DNA of 49,663 nt, taken from positions 1 through 49,663 of the forward strand of contig CADABS010000010.1 in assembly GCA_902786245.1 (NCBI GenBank), in the 5' to 3' direction. Below are positions 44,858 to 49,663 of this stretch, piece after piece (position 1 is the stretch's first letter; each line of letters begins with the position of its first letter). The DNA is from an uncultured Erysipelotrichaceae bacterium (GTDB taxonomy: Bacteria > Bacillota_I > Bacilli_A > Erysipelotrichales > Erysipelotrichaceae). Made by a program: the position numbers and the translations under genes. The notes under the pieces were generated by a model. The model was not told the origin of the DNA. It did no database searches and saw only the letters and a program-made list of their open reading frames with translations.

Positions 44858-45642
44858 CAGTCTTTCTCCTTTGCCAGATGATAGATCGGCACTAACGGCA
44901 GGATGATCGGCGTCTTCGCACAGTAGGCGTTATATTCCGGATCGTCGCCGTAGCGCTTCTTCTGCCGTGTTTCCAGACGCTTCGCCCCGTCGAACATGAT
45001 AATGCATATCGCAATCAGCGCAATCACTGCCATCAGCCACTGGCCGGCTCCCCGGTATGCGCTCAGGCCGCCGATGAACACACCCAGCCACATCAGCAGC
45101 TCGCCGAAGTAATTCGGACAGCGGCAGATCTTAAACAGACCTTCCATTGCGACTTTGGAGGGATCTTTCTTTTTCTGGGCGCTTTTCTGGGCATCCGCCA
45201 ATGCTTCGATCACGGCACCGGCCAGTGCAAGCAGCGTACCGCACAGCGGCACAAAGGTATCGGTGCAGCCGTTGTACAGGCGGTAGAATACAGGCGATAC
45301 CTGCATCGTATACAGCACTCCCATGAACAGCCACATCACGATCATCACCGGCAGCGGAACCGTCGCGTCGGCGACGCCTTTCATCGCATCCCGGTAGCTC
45401 TTGGAGCCCAGTTCTCTTTTCAGCAGGAAGATGCCGAGTCTGAGGCCGTAGAAAATCAGCACCGCGCACTGGAAGACAGACAGAAATGTCAGGTTTCTGC
45501 GGAAGATGAGAAGGATCGCAAGGCCGCCTGCCGCAATGCCCAGGCCATATCCGACCGACATGAACCAGACGAATTTTCTGAATCCGACCGCACAGGCAGC
45601 CAGACAGAACGCAAATACGATCCAGAGAAGATTCCATCCCAT
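44857..45642 (-). CDS. DUF1295 / steroid 5-alpha-reductase-like membrane protein
   Basis: The 261-residue product has about seven helices and the C-terminal signature of the DUF1295 and isoprenylcysteine methyltransferase-like group: GLFKICRCPNYFGELLMWLG, then RLETRQKKRYGDDPEYNAYC and a short TPIILPLVP end. Relatives reduce or methylate lipids; the reaction here is unknown. The ATG at 45642 lies 1 nt past the stop of the reductase gene, so translation is coupled. An in-frame extension upstream to 45708 lacks a ribosome site and overlaps the preceding gene. Confidence 0.85.
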   Translation of the reverse strand: MGWNLLWIVFAFCLAACAVGFRKFVWFMSVGYGLGIAAGGLAILLIFRRNLTFLSVFQCAVLIFYGLRLGIFLLKRELGSKSYRDAMKGVADATVPLPVMIVMWLFMGVLYTMQVSPVFYRLYNGCTDTFVPLCGTLLALAGAVIEALADAQKSAQKKKDPSKVAMEGLFKICRCPNYFGELLMWLGVFIGGLSAYRGAGQWLMAVIALIAICIIMFDGAKRLETRQKKRYGDDPEYNAYCAKTPIILPLVPIYHLAKEKD

Positions 45643-45643
45643 A

Positions 45644-46504
45644 TCAGGCACCGGTCTTTCCGTTTTCCTCGATGTATTTTTTGAAGGAAAGCTTGCCGTA
45701 GTGTACATCTGCGACCATCGATTCGCTCAGAGTCCATTTGGAGAACCGGATCAGACCTTCTTTGCCGGTCTTTCTGACTTTCTGCACCCATGCCAGAACA
45801 TCGAACAGCCATACCGGTGCCCTGGAAATATTGGGCTCTTTGCCGTTGACCGCAAACATCATCTTTGCGATTTCTTCATAGGTATAGGTTTCCGTGCCGC
45901 CGATATTGTAGGTTTTGTTTTCATCGCACATATGCTCAACGATGAAATCCGCCAGATCCGTCGTATCAATGACGTTGCAGGAAACCTGATCCTTGCCGAG
46001 CAGCGTGACCTTGCCTTTTTCGATCATCGGCTTGAACACCTTGACGATGTCATAGAAATAGCCGGTCGGCCGGTAGATGACATACTGCAGACCGCTCTTC
46101 TTCAGTTCTTTTTCGAGCATGGCTTTGGCATCCAGCATCGGAATATTCTTCGCTCTGGGATCGTCTGCCTTGAGAACGGATACATAATCGAAATAACGGA
46201 CCCCTGCTCTTTTCGCTTCCTGCAGCAGATTCAGGTTGCCCTGGTAGTCAATGTCATAGTTGGTCACATTGACCCCGCCTCTTGTCAGACCGACGGTAGT
46301 GATCAGTGCTTCTCTGCCGTCGCAGATTCCCCTGACCTGATCCGGCTTTGTGACATCGACGATCTTCTTTTCGTATTTTCCTTCGATACCTTCAATGTCC
46401 CTGACGGCCATGTCCACTGCCAGTACATCATGTCCTTCTCTGACCAGTGTCTTCAGAATATCGGTGCCCAGTTTCCCGAAGGCACCTGCAAGTATGACTT
46501 TCAT
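45644..46504 (-). CDS. NAD(P)-binding SDR/NmrA-like oxidoreductase
   Basis: The 286-residue product starts MKVILAGAFGKLGTDILK, a Rossmann-fold glycine-rich loop, with Asp near residue 30 (VLAVDMAVRDIE) at the end of strand 2. It resembles atypical extended short-chain dehydrogenases of the NmrA/YbjT kind (COG0702), including DYVSVLKADDPRAKNIPMLDAK in short phrases DYVSVL and MLDAKAMLEKELK. The Ser-Tyr-Lys triad is not obvious, as usual in this subgroup. It may reduce a substrate or sense NAD(P). The ATG at 46504 has AGGGGG about 8 nt upstream. It is third in the TetR operon. Confidence 0.88.
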   Translation of the reverse strand: MKVILAGAFGKLGTDILKTLVREGHDVLAVDMAVRDIEGIEGKYEKKIVDVTKPDQVRGICDGREALITTVGLTRGGVNVTNYDIDYQGNLNLLQEAKRAGVRYFDYVSVLKADDPRAKNIPMLDAKAMLEKELKKSGLQYVIYRPTGYFYDIVKVFKPMIEKGKVTLLGKDQVSCNVIDTTDLADFIVEHMCDENKTYNIGGTETYTYEEIAKMMFAVNGKEPNISRAPVWLFDVLAWVQKVRKTGKEGLIRFSKWTLSESMVADVHYGKLSFKKYIEENGKTGA

Positions 46505-46521
46505 TTTCTTTTCCCCCTGTA

Positions 46522-47460
46522 TTACTTTTTGTTCTTTTCTTTGTTCCGCTTGTCGTTGATGATCTGCATTTCTTTTTCCGTGATCGTATCCACGCCGTTT
46601 TCCTTTGCCCATTTGATGCATCCCTTCAGCACCGTAGGAAGGAAGATGCGCGGCACATTGACGATCATAGCGCAGGCTTCATCCGTAAAACGGACGGAAG
46701 GATCGATCCGGTCAGCCGCATAGCGCACCGACTGCACCGTTGTCTGACGCATCGGCAGAAGCTCCGGAATCATCCTCCTGTGCTTGTGATACCAGAAGTT
46801 TTTGGAATCGCGGTAGCCGTAGTCGACCGGACAGGGCGGAAAGTCCCTGGCCGTAACGCCGTTGATGATTGCGTTGTAGTATTTTTCCTTCATCAGGATC
46901 TTATCGACCCGCAGGACAAAATGGGCGCCGTATGGAGATGTAATCCCGTTGAAATCGTTGTAATGATCCTGCTCATAGTGATCTTCACCTTCTTTCAGAG
47001 GCTGAGTATCCTGGCAGTTCTCCAGATTGTCCATCCATGTGCATTCCATCGCCTGGAATGCTTCTTTGATGACTTTCGGATAGATATGGTCCGTATCCTC
47101 TCTGGCCATCAGCCCTTCTTCCAGGGTGAAGCGGAAATCCTTCATCTTTTCCGCCGGCGTATCACCGGGCCAGCCCAGACGCACTGTTTCCCTGAATGTT
47201 TTCCTGTCATCGGGCAGGAAGTTGAGAACGCATTTCTTGTGCTTGATCAGATTCTGTGCAGTATTGCTTGAGTTGCGGCAGCACAGCATCATCGCGTAGT
47301 AGTCTTTTCCGGCAATGTAAAACGGCTGAACAAGTGAATACGGTCCGCAGGTTGTCTTTCCATCATCTGTCAGCGTACTGATCAGTACGACAGGCATGGG
47401 AAAGAACAGCGATGTCTGATAGAAGTTATCGACGATCCGCAGATCTTTGAAATCCGACAT
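46522..47460 (-). CDS. Flavin reductase-like FMN-binding protein
   Basis: The N-terminal 170 of 312 residues resemble the flavin-reductase-like split barrel that binds FMN: FFPMPVVLISTLTDDGKTTCGPYSLVQPF, given in parts as MPVVLISTL and GPYSLVQPF, then LCCRNSSNTAQNLIKHKKCVLNF as NTAQNLIKHKKCVLNFL. A longer than usual C-terminal part contains a helical segment like that of small proto-chlorophyllide-reductase-type domains (DEACAMIVNVPRIFLPTVLKG, in part IVNVPRIFLPTVL). With the SDR and DUF1295 proteins it probably forms a redox pathway under TetR control. The gap to the regulator gene is 24 nt. Confidence 0.83.
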   Translation of the reverse strand: MSDFKDLRIVDNFYQTSLFFPMPVVLISTLTDDGKTTCGPYSLVQPFYIAGKDYYAMMLCCRNSSNTAQNLIKHKKCVLNFLPDDRKTFRETVRLGWPGDTPAEKMKDFRFTLEEGLMAREDTDHIYPKVIKEAFQAMECTWMDNLENCQDTQPLKEGEDHYEQDHYNDFNGITSPYGAHFVLRVDKILMKEKYYNAIINGVTARDFPPCPVDYGYRDSKNFWYHKHRRMIPELLPMRQTTVQSVRYAADRIDPSVRFTDEACAMIVNVPRIFLPTVLKGCIKWAKENGVDTITEKEMQIINDKRNKEKNKK

Positions 47461-47484
47461 GATAAAACTCTCCTTTCGTGTCAG

Positions 47485-48012
47485 CTATGCGGCGATGTAT
47501 CTGCAGAAACGCAGAAGTTCATCGCATGTAATGTCTTTTCTTGTGGCGGCGATCATGATCATTTCACTCAGCAGCCGGCTTGTATCTTCGCTTCCCGGCG
47601 CAAAGCGCTGCAGCAGCGTGACGGCATGGCTCTGGATCTGTCCGATCAGTTCACGGTGGCGCCAGTTGTGTACGCTCATGTAATTCCCGCTGTTGCTGTA
47701 GTTTCTCCATATTCCTTCATAGATGCGGATAAACTCAGTGATCGCATTGTAGATTTCCCGGATGCCGGCCGTGAAACTAATCGCTTCTTTTGTGCAGCTT
47801 TCGATTTTCTTCAATGCCGTATGCCAGTCATCGATCATAATGGATGCGATCAATGCGTCCTTATCCGGAAAGTGATTGTAGATCGTACCTGCGGAAACAC
47901 CTGCTTCCGCAGCGATTGCCCGCATGGAAAAGGCATCATTGCCGCTCTCAAACAGCTGTTTTCTGACTGCAGCCTGAATCTTCTCGCGTGTTCCCTTCGC
48001 TACTCTTGCCAT
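47485..48012 (-). CDS. TetR-family transcriptional regulator
   Basis: The 175-residue product has the TetR N-terminal helix-turn-helix: FSMRAIAAEAGVSAGTIYNHF at about 28-48 (key part AAEAGVSAGTIYNHFPDKDAL) and a helical ligand-binding C-terminal domain. It is probably the repressor of its own operon and of the divergent esterase. The ATG at 48012 has GGAGGAGG upstream; 10 earlier in-frame codons lack a site. A perfect palindrome lies about 47 bp upstream of the start. Confidence 0.92.
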   Translation of the reverse strand: MARVAKGTREKIQAAVRKQLFESGNDAFSMRAIAAEAGVSAGTIYNHFPDKDALIASIMIDDWHTALKKIESCTKEAISFTAGIREIYNAITEFIRIYEGIWRNYSNSGNYMSVHNWRHRELIGQIQSHAVTLLQRFAPGSEDTSRLLSEMIMIAATRKDITCDELLRFCRYIAA

Positions 48013-48058
48013 ATTTCCTCCTCCCGTAAAAAAACAATCCATTGCATATACAGCTGAT

Positions 48059-48076
48059 AACTGAACATGTTCAGTT
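48059..48076. promoter_or_regulatory. 18-bp palindromic operator, likely TetR site
   Basis: AACTGAACATGTTCAGTT is a perfect palindrome of the kind bound by TetR-family repressors (TGAAC-N2-GTTCA). It lies just downstream of the -10 box of the tetR promoter and at the -35 position for a divergent TATAAT (48092-48097), so one bound dimer could block both directions. Confidence 0.75.
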
Positions 48077-48089
48077 TCTTTCTTCTACG

Positions 48090-48117
48090 ATTATAATATT
48101 TATTTCACAAATTACAA
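48090..48117 (-). promoter_or_regulatory. Promoter of the TetR operon
   Basis: TTGTAA (48117-48112), a 16-nt spacer and TATAAT (48095-48090) lie on the minus strand. The -10 overlaps a plus-strand TATAAT (48092-48097) that could serve the esterase gene. Confidence 0.6.
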
Positions 48118-48192
48118 GAATTTCCGGCTTCGGTTCAGACCGCTTTCTTGTCTGTGCCGGAGGATTGTTTTATCATAACTGCGGAGAACACT

Positions 48193-48963
48193 ATGGTAAT
48201 CAGACAGGACTTTTACTATCCGCCCAATGACGGAAACAGGCAGCTGCATATCTGGCTGCCGGATGAATATGAAACCAGCGGTGAGCGCTATCCGGTCATG
48301 TATATGTTTGACGGACACAATCTTTTCTATGATGACTGTGCAACCTTCGGCAGAGCCTGGCGCTTTGCGTCATTCATGGAACGCTGGGAAAAGAAAATGA
48401 TCATTGTCGGCATGGAATGTTCCCATGAAGGAAATCAGAGACTCAGCGAATACAGTCCGTATGATAAACGATGGCAGCGGGGAAGAATCCCCGGCATCGG
48501 CGAGCAGACATTCCAGTGGATCATCCATTCCGTCAAGCCCTGGATCGATTCGCATCTGCGTACATACGGCCACCGTGAAGCGACGGCCATCGGCGGCTCT
48601 TCCATGGGCGGACTGATGAGCATTTACGGCGTGATCCGGCATAATGATGTATTCTCGAAGGCAGCCTGCGTATCGCCTGGTATCTTCTGGAATCTTTCCT
48701 CCCTGCGCAGAGACCTGTATTCTGTTTCCCTGCATCCGGATACCCGCATCTATATGTCCTGGGGTGAAATCGAAGCCGGCAGGGCCGCCCATCACGGCAA
48801 TCCTGCCTTTGATACAAGGGAAGCCAGGTCGGTGCGGAAGTTCGAAAAGGAACTGCAGTCATGCGGTGCGGATACATATCTTTTCTTCCAGCACGGCGGC
48901 AGGCACTGCGAAGAGGACTGGGAAAAACAGATTCCCGTATTCATGCACTATCTCTGGTTCTGA
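48193..48963 (+). CDS. Putative serine esterase (esterase D / Fes-like)
   Basis: The 256-residue product is an alpha/beta-hydrolase of the putative-esterase family (COG2819-like). The start resembles relatives (LHIWLPDEYETSGERYPVMYMFDGHNLF, in parts HIWLPDEY and YPVMYMFDGHNLF), the nucleophile elbow is GGSSMGG, and the late His is in HGGRHCEEDW. No signal peptide is seen. Relatives hydrolyse acyl esters, including sugar acetates and siderophores; the substrate here is unknown. The ATG at 48193 has GGAG 6 nt upstream. It is divergent from the TetR gene and probably shares its operator. Confidence 0.88.
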   Translation: MVIRQDFYYPPNDGNRQLHIWLPDEYETSGERYPVMYMFDGHNLFYDDCATFGRAWRFASFMERWEKKMIIVGMECSHEGNQRLSEYSPYDKRWQRGRIPGIGEQTFQWIIHSVKPWIDSHLRTYGHREATAIGGSSMGGLMSIYGVIRHNDVFSKAACVSPGIFWNLSSLRRDLYSVSLHPDTRIYMSWGEIEAGRAAHHGNPAFDTREARSVRKFEKELQSCGADTYLFFQHGGRHCEEDWEKQIPVFMHYLWF

Positions 48964-49037
48964 ACTTTTCTTGCCTTATCTTCCGTTGATGGCACATAAT
49001 GAATACAGAAGCATCCGTATACGGAAGAAGGTGAATT

Positions 49038-49514
49038 ATGGATCTGAAACAATATGATCTGCAGTATGTCAGGATCATCGATTCCTTCGGCAATGTCATC
49101 GACGGACTCGCCAGACATGACTCGGCAGATTACAATTTTCATGAACTCGGCAGAGATGAGGAATGTCTGAACATATGCAACTGGCTGTTTTTTGAAGATG
49201 ACATCGCACAGATATCCGTTCTGGAAGACCAGGGTCCTCCCTACGGCCATTTCCGCGATGCGTACGGACGGCTGGAAGAAATGTTCTTTGAATCGGGATT
49301 CGATATGGTTGAAAATATGCTTGATTTCGAAGATCCCGAGACCGCCCTGCGGATGATCCGTTTCCTGGATCATTGCCCGGAGTCAAAGAAAGAAGCGCTT
49401 CTGGAAATGCGCGGTGAACTGCTTGATAAACTGCAGGAACTGATCGGCTACTGCGATGACAGTACAGTCGTTCAGGAAGCAGAGCAGCTGAAAGAGAAAC
49501 TCGGAAAACTCTGA
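49038..49514 (+). CDS. Acidic hypothetical protein
   Basis: The 158-residue product is acidic and without membrane segments. The first half (YVRIIDSFGNVIDGLARHD, NFHELGRDEECLNICNWLFF in short pieces) looks like a beta-rich domain, and the last 60 residues form a long helix-turn-helix or coiled pair (KKEALLEMRGELLDKLQELIG). I do not recognise a family. A GAAGGTG ribosome site lies 5 nt before the ATG. It follows the esterase gene by 74 nt and is closed by a terminator. Confidence 0.72.
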   Translation: MDLKQYDLQYVRIIDSFGNVIDGLARHDSADYNFHELGRDEECLNICNWLFFEDDIAQISVLEDQGPPYGHFRDAYGRLEEMFFESGFDMVENMLDFEDPETALRMIRFLDHCPESKKEALLEMRGELLDKLQELIGYCDDSTVVQEAEQLKEKLGKL

Positions 49515-49520
49515 ATGCAT

Positions 49521-49556
49521 ACAGAAAACAGCCGGCAGCGGCTGTTTCTGTTTTTT
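49521..49556 (+). terminator. Terminator of the acidic hypothetical gene
   Basis: AAACAGCCG pairs with CGGCTGTTT around a GCAG loop (49526-49547), extended by ACAG/CTGT, and is followed by six T. It lies 7 nt past the stop codon. Confidence 0.9.
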
Positions 49557-49663
49557 ACGGGTATAATAATCATCCACCAGCTAAGCTGGTGGTTTTTCAC
49601 AATACGGGCTGTTAGCCCTCATATTGCTGGCTGCGCCAAGAGGCGCATGTGCGGTCCGCCACA
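49557..49663. mobile_element. Possible IS200/IS605-type element end, cut by the window edge
   Basis: Just past the terminator, four short hairpins follow each other in 90 nt: CCACCAGC-TAA-GCTGGTGG (49574-49592), GGGCT-GTT-AGCCC (49606-49618), TGCGCC-AAGA-GGCGCA (49632-49647) and GCGG-T-CCGC (49651-49659). IS200/IS605 elements carry such subterminal hairpins instead of inverted repeats, and similar clusters occur at their ends in Clostridia (from memory). No transposase frame is inside the window. A structured RNA or a different repeat is possible. Confidence 0.45.

Overview
The window is about 50 kb of bacterial chromosome with nearly every gene on the minus strand. AAGGAGG-type ribosome binding sites, many intrinsic terminators, a tRNA-sensing T-box leader and the protein families point to a low- to mid-GC Bacillota (Firmicutes), probably a gut anaerobe near Erysipelotrichia or Clostridia. 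The lineage is inferred, not proven.

Layout. 1-4100: a 2'-5' RNA ligase-like protein, a type-B carboxylesterase, a small membrane protein and a PepD-type dipeptidase. 4200-9480: an operon for amino-acid capture, with promoter, T-box leader (probable leucine specifier), substrate-binding lipoprotein, permease, ATPase, M14 carboxypeptidase and pentapeptide-repeat protein. The two lobes of the binding protein are in swapped order, as in a circular permutation. 9430-34260: a run of 16 closely spaced or overlapping minus-strand genes with one terminator at its end. It encodes a transglutaminase-like lipoprotein, a PilC/GspF platform protein, four small pseudopilin-like proteins, a PilT ATPase, a SARP/BTAD-type regulator with a decayed GGDEF-like domain, an unknown 155-aa protein, signal peptidase I, a membrane protein with a degenerate GGDEF domain, an ECF-sigma-like protein fused to a membrane segment and outside domain, three small membrane proteins (one too short for routine gene calling), and a 5059-residue surface protein with 20 tandem two-part MBG-like repeats. 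34350-44200: metabolic genes (MFS transporter, aminotransferase, lactonase, 6-phospho-beta-glucosidase, AlaX editing protein, GNAT acetyltransferase, purine permease, amidohydrolase). 44230-48120: a TetR-led operon with a perfect 18-bp palindrome as likely operator. 48190-49520: an esterase and a hypothetical gene. The window ends in clustered hairpins that resemble an IS200/IS605-type end.

The strongest candidate for an undescribed system is the 9.4-34.3 kb block. It looks like a surface-display programme: a minimal type IV pilus-like machine, its own signal peptidase, membrane-linked regulators and a giant repeat protein, apparently on one transcript. No PilB, prepilin peptidase or sortase gene lies in the window. 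The T-box operon with the permuted binding protein is a second, independent point of interest.
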